This document shows positions 40,671 through 54,612 of a DNA stretch of 64,000 nt, piece by piece. The stretch's first letter is position 1, and each line of letters starts with the position of its first letter. This stretch comes from Enoplosus armatus (Eukaryota; Chordata; Actinopteri; Centrarchiformes; Enoplosidae): contig NC_092183.1 of the NCBI RefSeq assembly GCF_043641665.1, positions 19,797,001 through 19,861,000 of the forward strand, given 5' to 3'. The notes below the pieces were generated by a model. It did no database searches, was not told where the DNA came from, and saw only the letters and a program-made list of their open reading frames with translations. The position numbers were made by a program, and so were the translations under genes.

Positions 40671-42850
40671 TCGTCTTATGGATTGTATCTTGTCTCATTG
40701 GATTTTTTAGCAAATTTTGCAGCATCCCTAGATCTCTGCAATTACATTGGTAAGGCTAGCATGCACTTACAAAACTATGAAAACAACACCCATGTTGCAT
40801 GAAACCACAATGTGACAGCTTTTGGGTACATTTGTGTGTGAGTCTTCAGTTTAGCTCTGTAGGATTGATTTTCAGAGCAGCACTCTGTGAACTGGAGCTA
40901 CATAACTGGAATTATCATTTTGAAGAGTAATTATGTTATACAATTTCAATGCAGCTTTTTTTTACTATCTAACTTATAATCAGTGACAATCAAAGAAAGT
41001 TATAGAGCTACATTCAGCCATTTGTACCCTGTTCCCTTTTCACTGCTACAAAAAGATTTGACCTGCAAACTGGGAAAGCGTCGTGTTTAATAACGTGGTT
41101 TAACAAGAAATCAACAGACCTCTCCACACTTTGGAATACAGAAATGACACAATGTCCCGGAGGAGTCACTAAGGAAGCGAACATAAATCTCTGCACAGTC
41201 GGTCCTTGAAGGCTAGACCTTGAGGTTAAGATAAGAGACCATGTTAGTGGTTATTAAGTGAAAGTTTCCAATCGATAGCCAGAGAGACGTAATCAGGGAG
41301 GGTTTAATTGCAGAGGGGAAGACATCTATTCACGTTATTGCAGCAGCTGTCCAGAAAAGCTTAATTTTTTGCCCCAGAGTCTCCCTCCCACCACCTGACT
41401 CCAACTGACCTCCTGAAAGGCTACTGCTCGCACCGTGCAGAGGTGTCAGACATTTAGTGATATCACTCCAGTTTTATTTTGTGACATTTGTATGACTCAT
41501 CTCTCTACAGTACCGCGGCGTATTACTGACGTCAGTGCAATGCAAAAAAAGACTATATTTTTCAGTCTAAATCCTCACCATTAACTACATACAGAATTGA
41601 TGCACCTTATTGAATATGCTGTAGACAATTCCATTTCGTTTCATACCAAATAACACAAGAAAATAACAAGACAGTACTTTTCTTTGTCACGAAAGTGAGA
41701 ATCAAGTGAGCACAGAGGAAAAGTTTATAATCTTTCCAGGAAGAAAAAAAAAATGAATGAGCTTATGAATACAACTCCTTTTTTATGACTCTGAATTCTC
41801 CAAAGCATTAACCTTTAAAAATTAGATTTACATCCGCATTTGTCAACCTCCACCGGGTAAACCTGGCAATAAACACCTTAGAGACTCCAAACATCTCCCA
41901 TGACCTCAGAAAATATTTGACTGTAGTTATATATCAACCATCAATTACCTCTCATGCAAAATGAATGCCTGAATACAACAGTTGTGTTTTTGCTACAGAC
42001 TGTCCGGTACATCAGCAAAAGAAAGTGCTTTGATATAGTACAAACTGAACAGATTTTTTAACAATATTTCAACATGAATCACTTGAAAATTCATTGTATT
42101 TTTTTGCTAATAGGGCTCCAGTCAATACGGTGCTTAAATATAAGGATTCAGCATAACAGATAAATTGGATTCTCACAAAGAGAATTAGGCGCATTATTCA
42201 GTGCAGTGGCTGTCTCCTTTCTTATTTAAAGAGACTCTGCTACGTTATGTTGCATGATCATAATAAGCATAAAGACCCATTCATTTCTACATCAGTCCCG
42301 TTCCTGGTTCTGCAGCAGCCTGTTCATTTCTGGCTCCATGTGCTGCTTGATCACCAAAATCCAAAGGCGACTTATTGCTGGGAATTTCATGCCATGAAAT
42401 GATGATGATGATGTGAATGGATGGCTGATGCCGTGTCAAATCCAGTAGATGTCAGTAAATTGGAACATATGTTACTTAAACTATAACATCATGATAATTC
42501 TCCTCCAAGATGGCTCATAAAACTGGAATTTATTAGCCTAAATCTAGGGTGATGATAACATAGATAATTTTTAATGGAAGGTTAATGCGAGAATCAAAAG
42601 ATAAAAATGGACCCTTTGGCCTTGTATCAGCTGGATCCTACTAGTGTCGTGCTAAAATCTGAACATTTTTTATGCACCGTGGGGTGTTCCCCTTTCATTA
42701 CATTTTATAGCTTGAAGCATAAAAATATACGGAACATTTTCATGGCTAATAAAATCCCAGATCTTTACATGATAAGCAGAATGGAGACACAGTGTAAAGG
42801 AAATCTAGCTCGAGCGAAGCGTCTGCAAAATATTCCCTCTGCTATTTGTC
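40671..42850. other. intergenic, no gene seen
   Basis: AT-rich sequence. A 42280-42400 segment is complex and open for about 46 codons on the minus strand, but shows no recognised similarity. Confidence 0.4.
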
Positions 42851-43480
42851 CCAGTGCTGTCCCACCAGAATGAGGAGTGTGTTCAGCTGCTCGCGAGCCA
42901 TACCTCCTCCCAGCGGGGACCTGGAGAGCCTGCTCTGACACAAGCACCGAGCGCTTCCTCTATTCCCACAGACGCACTTTTAAAATAGGCCACATTGGAG
43001 AAAACATGACTTTTCACTATTCTAATAAATGGGAGCCTGCCTGTTTATTATTAATGACATCCCAGCACACTTTTCAGATTTGGTTGGTGTTACGCTATGT
43101 GAGTAATTTATATTCATGCCAGCGTGAGAGCCTGCGTGTGTACGCTTACTGTCTTTTTACTGTCAGCTATGTGTAGTAGTTCCATGAAATTTTAATGTTT
43201 ACCAGGTCAGTCCTGACCTTCTTAATCCTCCTGGTTATTAATATGGTAAAGCCAACACAGAGGAACAATTAATCAAAAACACCTCTTTTCTTCCCTTTTT
43301 CACCTTTCATACATATTAATTATATTCAGCTGCCTTGGGCTGAGGAGTGCATTAACATGTATGTACCGGCACAGAGAAATAAGTCAAAAAGCAGAGCGAC
43401 TCTGCCCCTACAGCGCGAGGTAGTTCCCCAGGATTAGCCTTATGGCTGAGTGGCAGGAACTTGAACATGACAGAGCACTG
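42850..43480. promoter_or_regulatory. putative conserved non-coding block
   Basis: Complex repeat-free sequence followed by a G-run tract (43653-43681). Open frames here are short and unrecognised. Confidence 0.3.
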
Positions 43481-43859
43481 ATACACTTTCTTGTCCAGAC
43501 AATTATCCGTGCCCTACTTTTAAAGCTAATTCTACACGGGCCCCCCAGGTTGTGTGTGAAGCATCCCGGTGGGGGGGCAGCAGTAGAGGGTGTCAGTCAC
43601 AGGAGGACCAGACTGCCCCGGAGCAAAGCTGCGGGTCCCTTCTCAGAGGGAGAGGGGGGTGGTGGTGGGGGGGGGGGGGGGATGATTGAAATAGAAGTTG
43701 AGATGTAGGACACATAAATAAAGCGATTTTTTTTTTTCCTGGAATACACTTCCCTCTCCTCACATTTACATAATACTCTACCATGCGCACCATCACTTCT
43801 ATCAGCCCCAAGGTTTATGGAGTCATGTGATGATGCATGTAGCATCAGGATTGGCCAGT

Positions 43860-44560
43860 AATTCACATCAGCTTCCTAAATATTAGCAGTGCTCAAAACA
43901 TCATGTTTACTGCTGGTATTGTTTATGTTTTTTTTGTTGCAGTACCTGCTCCAAATTCCTCTCTATTTGCGCTGGATCTCACCATGTTCACTCTTGCTTC
44001 TGAGGCTATTGTACTTGCACACTGCATGACCTCCAAGGAGAGATGGAAGACAATGCGAGCGTGCTGGATGAAAGGGCATTGGAGAGCGGCCGCGTCCATG
44101 GGTGGGGGAACAGGGAGGATGGGAAGCAGATGGCAGTGGCTCCGTCCCATCAGCACAACAGAAGGGGGACTCAAGATGGCCACAGGCCCCCCTCACATTA
44201 ACAGCATTCAGGGAGACGCCTTATCATCCCGCCAGCGTGATACGTTTTTAACAACATCCAAACCCCCCCCTCCAACCCCTAATCACACTATACTAGAGAT
44301 GCTGAATCAATCATCTGGGTACTTACAGTATTACATTAAAGTCAAGGGTAGAGCCTATCGCATATAGCCTAAAAATGGGATCTAGATGAGGAAATATATT
44401 CCTCAAAATGAGACGGAATAAAATCAGGTTTAAGATGACGGGGCACGACCTGCCTGACGCGCCTCGTGGTCGACTATGAATGAGGCTGCGGCGTCTCCGA
44501 GCAGCTTGTCTGGGAGATAACCTTCAGCAGCCTCCCGTCCCTCGCCTCTCCTCGCAGTGT
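43860..44560. promoter_or_regulatory. putative conserved non-coding block
   Basis: Complex sequence with a local CpG cluster (44437-44510, about nine CpGs by eye). The 154-codon open frame from 43903 lacks recognisable domains and is most simply chance. Confidence 0.3.
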
Positions 44561-45228
44561 GAAGAGCATGTACTGAATAGGTGCTAATTAAGCTTTGTGA
44601 ATATAAAGAAGATGCCATACTGTTGCAGCCAGAAAAAAAACCCCACACAGTAACAGTGATACAGAAATGCACACTACCTTTTTCTCCTGTCAAGAAAGAC
44701 ATCACAGCTCACTCAGAACATCCAGTTGTACTGAGAAAATGTATTTCAGTGCATTTCCCTAAGTTGAAAGAGAAATTTTTGCTTGAGAAATGTATATGTA
44801 TATAGCCACAGTAAATCAGAGGTGGAATCTAAATTGTTCATCTGATGACTTTTCCCCACGCAGCATAGTTCATCATACAGGCCAGTGACAGAGCAGCAAA
44901 AAACCAAAGAATCATGCATCTTTGCGAGTAGAAATTAATAAAAACACTATGTCAAGGAGCCAGGAAAAATGGTTTCCCCTAATGGATTCTCCACAGAAAA
45001 CAGCTTTTAGACAATCAATCTCTTCTTTGAAAGCCCAATTATTTAAGTAATTGTTCCTTACAATTGCCACAGGAATTTGTCCTCTGGACGCTGTAAAAGT
45101 AAGCATCTTTTGTCACTCGTAAAATGGCTCATACCATTTTTATTGTACTCATTTAATTTCTTTGTCACAGTTCTACTTAACACCCTTTGTCTAAATTTAT
45201 AAAACTGTTCATTCTCTATTTGTCAAAG

Positions 45229-45230
<2 letters not shown>

Positions 45231-45278
<48 letters not shown>
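45231..45278. repeat. (CA)24 microsatellite
   Basis: Uninterrupted CA run. Confidence 0.95.
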
Positions 45279-45279
<1 letters not shown>

Positions 45280-45281
<2 letters not shown>

Positions 45282-48200
45282 GGTTTGTAGTATTATGGCA
45301 TAATCGAAAGTCATACGGAGTGCAGTGTCAATCACAAGTGGAGCTTTGTTTACAGTCTGCTATAAGCACCTGTTGACTGACATGCTGTCATTTCTACAGT
45401 ATATGGTAATGACTATACAGCATGATATCTTATTGGTAACCTGGCAATGTTTGATTTAACGGTGCCATCATTCATTCAGCCTGGATAGTACAAGTTACAA
45501 ATGGACATGAAATGACTATTCATGAAACAACAAAAATCATTTATTATGATTATCATTAACTGGATATTATTTAATCGTATCTTTTGCCTCAATTTCTTTT
45601 TAATTGGTTACTTATATTTTTTTGAACAATGTTCACTTTTTAAATATCTTCAAGTTGTCCTTTTACCAACATGCAGTTTGGCAGTTTATGTCCTAAAATG
45701 GCCCCTAAACCTCCAGATTCACTTTGTGTCAATTGTGGTTTGGATCTTAAGTGCCACAGCAACTAAAGCGGGTCCTGCATTATAACTTGATGTCGTGTCC
45801 CAGTGTCAAAATGTAGTTTTAAGGCCTCTGACAGGTTAGTCCGGCAACATGTAATTCTGAAATACATGAGAATGAAAAAGTAAGTTATGAGTGTGATACA
45901 AAAATTATATATATGCTATACATATAGAAATTCTGTCCAGGCCGCCAGCATTCATTGCATCCACAGGGGACGTCTGACTATGTGGCTGCTGGTCAGAAAC
46001 TGTCCACCTCTGTGAGGAGAGTAATCCTCTACAGGGTTGAGAGGAACGGAGGGCGAAGTGAGAGGACAACTGTCAGTCACTTGTCTTTCTTTGGCAGTGT
46101 CCAGATGTATGGTAATGAAAGTTAAAAAAACGCATCTGGGTAGGTCTTCAGCTAAAAACAGGGATCAGCAATGGTGATGCTTTTTTGTAAGATCTGGAAA
46201 ATATATAACACACACACACACATATATATATGTATATATATACATATATATGTCACAGTGAGTGTTGCTGCAGTTTCAAATAGATGTCTTGTTTGTGTTC
46301 TGTTACCCTTTGGAGCAATAACCGTAATACAGTAAAAAGAGTAGGTATACTTGATAAATCCGATGCATAGAATTTCACTGATAGTTGAGTTAGAAAAGAT
46401 TCATGATTTTGAGAAGTGTGTTTTCTTGTGGTAATAAAGTGGTAATAAATTATCCACACGTTCCAACTGTTTTGGAAAAGTGAGCGAAAGAAATATTTAC
46501 GAGCCAAATATATTTTCCCCAGAAATATGTAGTATAGGCCTACAGTCTTCTAAAAGGCTTTACTTGCGTCATTATTATAATTTTGTTTTGCTTGTTAGTG
46601 TCCAGGTTACTGACAGCCTGCAAAATACTGTTACAATTAGGCCTGGCAGCAGTGCCAGATGTTTCTCTGAGAGGAGAGAGGGAGATGTCAAAACACCTGT
46701 CTGATCACCATGGTGCACATGCTGGTGCAACCGGCAACAGTGCAACCAGTCCTTGTTAGTTTAGTCTCCTCTTCAAGGCCCAGTCTGTGACTACACAATG
46801 GACACCTCTGCTGACAAAGACTCATTGTATTTCAACATTACTGTACAGCAGTGCAGGAGGCAGCATTTCATCTAATAGTGGAGCATTTATACAGTGTTTA
46901 TTGGACTTAATTTCTCATCTCACGTAGCAATGTACTTTCTTGCTGTGTGATACAGTAATTAACAACAGATATAAAATTATCCTTTGACAGCATATGTAAA
47001 ACAATTTATTGTGTGACGTGTCAACCTTCCATAATAAATGTGAACATAGCTCAGGGTCACGTATCAAATTAGATAATTATCTGCCAAATTATAGCCTGAT
47101 GTACCAGTTGCACATTGACACTGAATTCATTAGTTGATCATTAACAACTAAACTTAACTAAATGTAAATAAAGCTGAAAACAAGACCTCTACCTGTCACG
47201 AACATGTCGTCAGTCTAAGGGTAGGTGTCAGATTGGTTCAGGGTACAGTATTTGCTCACCGTTTGCTCATTGGCAAATTAAATGAGGTTGTAGAAATCTT
47301 TACAAATCCTTGCACTGCACTTTTGTGACGATGATATTGTTTTTTTAATCAAAGGATGCAGAAGATTCTCTAATATGCCACAATATAACATGTCACATCT
47401 CATAACCTTCATATTTCTCATGAAAAGAAGCAATGTACAATTTAAAAAGTATGACACCAGAAAACTGCTGGACACAATGATTACGAGCATAGGGATACGA
47501 TAGGTTGATGCAAATTGCTATTTTTTATGGCATCCAATGTAAAATATAAGAGACCATTCAATGGTGAACCGGACTGAGTCATATAAACCAAAATCTGATG
47601 TCATTTTAAATCTTAAAAAAAGGTTCCGAAGGGCACGGGTTTGCACTCTAGTTGTTACAGCTGTTTTAGCTGAGAAAATGTGACAAATTTTTAATTGTAA
47701 AAACAGTTCATACTAAGCAGTGAACATTATAACCACATTAACCCAACATTACGTCAGGCTTTTATTGGTGTATGTGTTCGATAAATTCTTCCAGTAGCTT
47801 GTGGGCCAAAATATACTGTAATGTTACTCATCCTTTCAAGTGTTCAGGTCAGTTACTATGGCAACCTGCACAAACTGGGGATGAGATAAGGGCTGGAGCC
47901 GTGGCCTTGAGGGAGTCGTTAAGCATCTGTCTCCTGACTCCCCCCTTCAGTCTATGTATGGAGGAGGCTGCCAGGGAGGCAGCACATAAACAACAAAGGT
48001 GGCTCACCCTTGCTCCCTCTCCAAGGGCTGACCATCATCACGCTGAGTTAACAGTGCCACCCATCACCGCCGAGCCTGACTGGGATGAAGGAGATAATGT
48101 TGAGAAATCAGACAGTTTCCGGCTTAGAAATATTTCTGTGCTTGTGGTTTGGAAATTTAAGGTGCTTTTTACATAAAAAGATCATGTTCACTCGCAGGTT

Positions 48201-49140
48201 TACCGTTGATGTTCGGGGAGATAGACTTTACACTGCTCCCAGTAGATCACACACGCCACCAAAACTAACAATTCACTCATGTGCAATATCAATGTATACT
48301 AAACAGAGCAATATCAATATTTCCTATGTGCAATAATGTAAATTCAACCATTGAGTCTGTTTACTTATTTATTTATTCTCCATTATATCTTGCTTCATGC
48401 TTCTACTGTGGGATTCATAAAGGTTTGGATAAAAAGATGATATTCAAACCACAAAGACAGAATACAGATTCTATTCACATGATGTAGTAAGAAGTGTGAC
48501 TTTTTGTAATTACTTTTCAAAGTGAAAGCAAGTGAGAGACGTCACTATGGATACCATGGGGATCGGTGGTTAACTGTTCGTGAACCCTTACTGAGGTGTC
48601 CGTGCTGAAAAATGAAATATTGCTTTAAATTATTCTGACTCCATGGCTGTACAAGTGTGAAGACAAGAGAGATGTCAGAGGCTAAGTTCATCAGTGGATT
48701 CTGATGAGGTTGGTGCTGCTGCTGCAGCGAGTGAGCACGCCTCACTGAGTTTCATTGCAGCTGCACTTCTCAAGATGTTCCAATCAAGATGTTACCGTCT
48801 CCTTTAGAAAAGTGAGTTTTGCAAAGGGATACAAGACCCGAATTTGTGCTAAAAAGTCTTAATAGAGTGGTTTGGGACAAAAGATTTCAGAGAGGTTTTG
48901 TTTCATAGAAAGCCCATTGAAATGTGATGTTGAAGTCATTACAAATTGACTCTAACAACACGTGTTATTGGAGTCTTACTGTCCTCTTCGATATAATTCT
49001 GTAGAAATCCAATGAGCCACAAAACATCAGAGTGGACATATATTTCACTTTTGATATTATTTCAAAGACTTTTGACATAAAGGCAATGTATACTTGTGCT
49101 CACAGCCTTTCTCTTTCACTCGTCAGCTTCTGTCTGCAGA
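45280..49140. other. intergenic, no gene seen
   Basis: AT-rich, with a compound (CA)n(TA)n tract at 46207-46252. No gene recognised on either strand. Confidence 0.45.
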
Positions 49141-50280
49141 CTGAATCCAGCTTCTCTCCCTACTGAATGAATTAATCATTCTCTAAACACACAAAACAGC
49201 AAGAGTCAGCTAACAAGAGGCCCCTGCTGGTTGACCACAGCATGTCAATGTCAATAACAGCAACATTTACTGGACTCCAAACCACCGCACAAGGAGGACA
49301 ACAATTTGGAGGCCTGATACTCCTTAAGGTACAGCCACTCAGGGTCTTACAGGGCTACCTCTTATGTTAAAGTGTCATGTTGCAGCCTCGCCGCTGTTTA
49401 AACTCTGAGCACAGAGCGTCAAGGCTACAGTCCACCTACAGCCTCACCTAGCAGTGTGTGGACCTGGAGCAGCCAGCCTTGCTTTAGAAACAGATGATAA
49501 ATAAATCAAAGTGCACTAAGCACTGCTTCCACATGGCAATCGCCTCCTTCATAGCGTCTGCACCTCATCAATCACGCCATTGTCTGCTTGAAAGGCGAGC
49601 CTTGTAAATGTCATATCCACTCAAACCCAAGGAGAGGCGGATCAGAATGCGGCTCAGTTTTTTTTTTTTTTAATTGGATAGTGTAATTAAACTAAAAAAC
49701 CCTGCTAGGCTGCCTTTTGACAGGACAGATGAAGACCCCTTTTAATAGGGCTATGAAACATATTTGTTAAAAGGATGAGGCAATATGTACCATATGATTG
49801 GGTGCCCTTATGTGTCATACTTTTCATTTACGATTAAAACGGCAAAAAGGTGTCTTTATGAAAAAAGAGAGATTCTTAAAAGGTCTCGATATATAAGAAT
49901 AATTAATGAAATTTGCCATCCAAATTATAACATTTCTTGGAACCAATTGAAAAAGAAAGCCCTCGTATATCATATACACCAATCAGATGCATATATCAAA
50001 GCATATGTTCAGCAGCATTTGTGAAACATTCATCTTGGGACCAAGCGATTAAGAGAGGTAGAGCTTGTTCTTGATTAAAGTAACAACCGAGAGAGGCCAA
50101 GCTATAATATTGATTACATGCACAAACGGGATATGGGTCACTTTGCTACCCACACATGCTTTCTATTTAATTTCATTAGCGGCGTTCTTTTCTGGTGTAC
50201 TAATGTTACACAAACACCAGAGGAATACATGCGCGCATACACTAAGAAAAAAAACTGCAGCTGTCACATGTTGGGGGTCA
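49141..50280. other. intergenic, possibly regulatory
   Basis: 49141-49760 is complex and repeat-poor; 49760-50030 is very AT-rich. A (CA)n run follows at 50292-50311. Confidence 0.35.
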
Positions 50281-50814
50281 TAAAAGCAGCGACACACACA
50301 CACACACACACATTCAATATCCCGGCGCTTTAGAGTTGATTTTGATGGTTGCCGGTGAGAACCTGGCTCGAGAGGTCTCTCTTGAGAGGCAGAGTTAGGC
50401 CTCCGTACGAAAGATCGATAGGACAGGGGTGCACAAATAAATCAGCATGCTCTAGTGACGTCTGTCATAAAGCTCCCGCCACAGTTGAAGCTCTCAGGTT
50501 TATGGCGGCGTTGAGTGTTATTGCAATCTTTTGATAGCTTTGGTTAATTTATCTGATTACAAGAGCACCCAAAGAACAAGCTGCAGTCAACCGTCAAGTG
50601 TTGCATCTAAGCAGTTCTGAGGTTTTAGTGCGTATAAAGCCATCAGTGTGGCGTGGTCATGGTTAGCAATGAGCTGTGCTGTCTTTTTCTCTTAGGAAAA
50701 GAACATCATATGCTTGCTTGGTAAATGCACCTATGCCGTCAAGGTTTCAAGCCGCTTTAATCAACATTCTTACATTAACAATGGATCTATGTGTAATGTG
50801 AAAGAGGTCACTGT

Positions 50815-51165
50815 CTGGTATGACGAACACAAAGGGGAATTATCACCTGATTCTGCAACTTCTCTCTGCTCTGTGGAGCGTTTTAGCAGCTTTTAACTCT
50901 GTTTTGGTTTTACGGCCCGTGCATTTAATGTTTTGGTTTTGTCTCAGTCTCTCATCAGGTGTCTCTTTTTTCACCAAAAAAAAAGGAGCTAATACTGCTA
51001 ATATTTGCATCAGGAGTTGGTGGAGACCAAAACAGAGCGGACAGGAGAGTGAATATTGGACAGAAACACGACTCCAAATAAATGCTAATGTTTCTCCGTA
51101 GCAGCTGGATGTTAAAATAAGCAACCGTTTGCTAACACATTAGCCTTATTAACTTATAAGGTGAT
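50815..51165 (+). repeat. degenerate interspersed repeat, family 2 copy A
   Basis: Shares ordered blocks with 52550-52840: GAATTATCACCTGA, AGGAGTTGGTGGAGACCAAA, ACACGACTCCAAATAAATGC, AGCAGCTGGATG and AAGCAACCGTTTGCTAAC. Recognised as a pattern widespread in teleosts; non-coding. Confidence 0.7.
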
Positions 51166-52549
51166 AAGAAGTTAATGCAGGTTTAAGGTGCTTTTCATAT
51201 TATGCAAGTCCAGTGGTGAATCTGTTTTACTATAAAATACACTAAGATAAATCCTTGACACCCAAATAAAAAGAGACCAAAAAGAGAAGAATAAGGACTG
51301 AGGTTGTTTTTTTTTTTACAACTGGTTTCACATGGAGGGCACATTTTCTGCTTTATCCTTTCACTGTTATTGGTGGCTCAAGATCAGCAATGAAACCCTC
51401 TCAGACAATATGAAAGTGAAGACTGCAGACCTTATCCAAAGGGGCATTTGCCAAAAGTGAATGAACACGTCAGCTACCTCATGGTTTTAAATGAAACTGC
51501 ATAAAGGGTTGCCCTGCCATTCTATCTACTGGCAGCCTGTGTGAATTGTGCTGGAAAATCTATTTCGGAGAGCTGGGCCTTTCAATTCAAAGGGAAAAGA
51601 CTGACTGCTGTAGCGACATCAATCAATCCAGGACACCGTGGTGGCTTTGCTACACAAGTGGAAGGTCCAGAGTTCACGGGTTAAAACAGGCAATATAAGA
51701 AAAAGGTGCAGAGGAACGGCTGAGCTGGGGGCAGACTGTTGTTGCTCTCTGCTATCTCCTCTGTGGAAGTGTTGGAGAGGTACCCCCCTCCTGTATTAGC
51801 TGGACTTCATTAATCTTCATGCCATCTTCTTTAACTAGTCATGTAGAACGGCTCAATAGAAAGCCGTATAATGGGGAAGGCCCAGTGCCAATTACTAGGT
51901 TAACATAGTGTTCAGCCCCAGTGCAACAAAGGAATGAGATGGAGGAGGAGAGCTGGCTCACAGGAAGAGATGCACAGCATTTGAATTGACAAGAGGTGCA
52001 AAATGGAAGTTCTTGCAGTGTCATTTGACCTGTAGGAAAAACTCAAAGGTGCCAATAAAAATCATGCAAGTATATATTTATGTCACTCCTTCCCAATAAA
52101 TCATATAACTAACAGAATGTCAAACTAACGGGGCAGGTTGACATTCATGTTTGACATTGTTAAACCAGAGGTGATGATTAGATCAACTGCAACATAATGT
52201 GATAATAATAATAGTGAAAATCACTGACTCTTTTTCATAAAACCACCACTCTTACATTTGTGACAAGTTGGACTGTTTGCATTGGATTTACTAAATCTAA
52301 CAACTAACAACTAGTTTAGTTGTTAGTGAAGCTCTTAAAGCAGCAAAGATGTAACAGACAGCAGCTCATAAACTTCACAGTATACAACATTACACAGGAA
52401 TTTGTTGGAATCAGCTAATCTTTTGTAATTAATGTCAATAAGTTTGATTAAATTAGCCAATTCAACTTAAAATTACTAGCTATTTTCAGACCCCATCAGA
52501 AGTAACTGCATCAAATATTGTGAAAACAAGGTGTCACTCATAGTGATGA

Positions 52550-52840
52550 ACCTACAGAGAATTATCACCTGACTCTGCAGCTCATTGTTTAGCTCCCAGC
52601 CATAAAAAGCTGTAAAAACTCACAGTACAAATACCTGCCTGGCATCAAACAGCAGACAGGAGTTGGTGGAGACCAAAAACAGAGCTTAAAGAATGTAAAT
52701 ATTGGACTTACATTCATCAGGTGGCCTGAAACACGACTTCAAATGAATGCTAATGTTGCTCCATAACAGCTGGATGTGTAAATAAGCAACTGTTTGCTAA
52801 CAAATTCACCATATCAACGTAGAAGGTGATGATAGGTCAA
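52550..52840 (+). repeat. degenerate interspersed repeat, family 2 copy B
   Basis: Same blocks as copy A in the same order and orientation. It carries an extra stretch with GACTTACATTCATCAGGTGG that copy A lacks, so copy A has an internal deletion or the two are different subfamilies. Confidence 0.7.
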
Positions 52841-53641
52841 CTTTGACACTTCCCTCCACTGGCCAAAAAAATCACTTATTGCAGGTTGATATTAAGTTGC
52901 TTAAGAAACATGATTAGCATACAGAGACTCCAGAGACTGTGATGGAAACTTGGTGTGTGTTTGTAATACATGTTAAGATAAGTCATGGTTATTAAACAAT
53001 GCAAATCATGATGAAGGTTCGTATTTCACAGCTCATCAGCCGACTTTGAATTAAATATTTAACTTTAACTCAGTTAACTCACATTTTCGAGGCAGTACGG
53101 AAACGTATGTTTTTGAATCATTTTGGCTATGAAGTAGTTTGGTAACTCTAAGTACAAAATAAAACATATTGCAGCCGTATATATTAAAACAAATAAACTA
53201 GTAGAAAGAGAAATCAATAAGTGATTGAATGACTGATTCCATGTTAATATTTTTTTCTTTCACTACAATTCTCAGTAATAGTAAGTATCACTCCCATCAT
53301 CCTCAGCCTCCATTTACTTTGTTTTTATTCTTTATTTGACTGGAGGGGAAGGTTGCTGTGCAAACTACTTGTCATGACTGCTGTCAGAACAAGTACACTG
53401 TTAAACTGTAGTTATTTAATTCCATGTGATTAAAATGGGACTGGGTCCGTTTGGGAAGAGCCTGTAGGCTATGGTTTTATTTAGAGGACCAAGATTAAAC
53501 TCGAGTAAAATGGAAATGTCACACCGTCATGGAAGATGCTGCGGGAGTTGTGAGAAGGATAATATTATTGTGATGTGAAGTGATAATTCCGCCCTGTCCA
53601 CCCTCATTATCCAGCAGCCTAGTGTATTTCTGGCTTGCAGC

Positions 53642-53646
<5 letters not shown>

Positions 53647-53675
<29 letters not shown>

Positions 53676-53792
53676 TGTGCCCTTTTCTTTCTCCACACAC
53701 TCACTGCAAATTCACAAAACAGGAAACATGGGGAAACACAGTTGTTTTATTGTTGTCAAGGCACCCAAATTGGGGCACAGGGAGGACACGGT

Positions 53793-53822
<30 letters not shown>
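53647..53822. repeat. two (GT)n microsatellites
   Basis: GT runs at 53647-53673 and 53795-53822, about 120 bases apart. Cys-Val reading frames through them are artefacts. Confidence 0.9.
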
Positions 53823-53823
<1 letters not shown>

Positions 53824-54576
53824 GCAAAATGAAGGGTGTGGCTTTGCATGAGCGTGTCTGTGTGTGTGTTTGGATTGGTGATATCATGTCGTGTTTGCAT
53901 AAACTCAAGCACACTCAAAAGTAGTTCCCACGCACTCCCCTCACCTCCACCGACAGCAGCAATGATACAAAACAAAACAGAAGATCCCATCCTGAATTAC
54001 ATGCAGAGGAGCAGCCCAACAGCAGAATAACAACAGCCCCAACAAACAGCAACAACCTATCCAGATGCAACACAAAGAAATTGAACAAGAGGATGATCTG
54101 GAGAGGCTCCACATTCATGCAGACCCCAGCAGTCCGAGATAAGGTATATTTTTGTCTGGCAAGATAAGGGAGAGAAAGCAAACATATTACAGGGCTCAAA
54201 ATTCTATATCTATAGCTCCTTTTCGTGAGTCCAATAATTCATTCATTCATGGCCTCTGTTTCCTCTGCCTCTTGGAACATCTGCCTCATACATACATCAC
54301 TGCACTGATAAAGATCGCAGACAGAATTGGTAATACACTGTGAATGGGAGACTGCAGCGCTGATTAAATAAACTTTGGTGGCACACTAAAATTGAAGCGG
54401 CCATGGGATGAAAGGGGACTTATCGGGGGCTTTATTAAAGGCAGCGCGGGATGATTTTAGGTTTAGGGTGATGTACACAATTTAAGACACAATGTCCTGC
54501 AACACTGCCAAGGGATTTAAAAGAGAAAACAAAAATGGCCTTTCTGACCTCTGTCAATGTGTTTTCCCCCTATACA

Positions 54577-54580
<4 letters not shown>

Positions 54581-54609
<29 letters not shown>
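54581..54609. repeat. (CA)n microsatellite
   Basis: About 14 CA units. Confidence 0.9.

Positions 54610-54612
<3 letters not shown>

Noticed and set aside
42300..42440. Minus-strand open stretch of about 46 codons ending KQHMEPEMNRLLQNQERD*
   Set aside because: Composition looks protein-like, but it is short and I recognise no family. The only acceptor option found is weak. More likely complex non-coding DNA.
43903..44367. 154-codon open frame
   Set aside because: Composition shows no domain and several frames are open in the same place; chance in complex sequence.
51630..51690. tRNA-like segment (GTGGCTTTGCTACACAAG...GAGTTCACGGGTT)
   Set aside because: Box-B-like part is degenerate and no cloverleaf can be drawn; at best an old tRNA-derived repeat.
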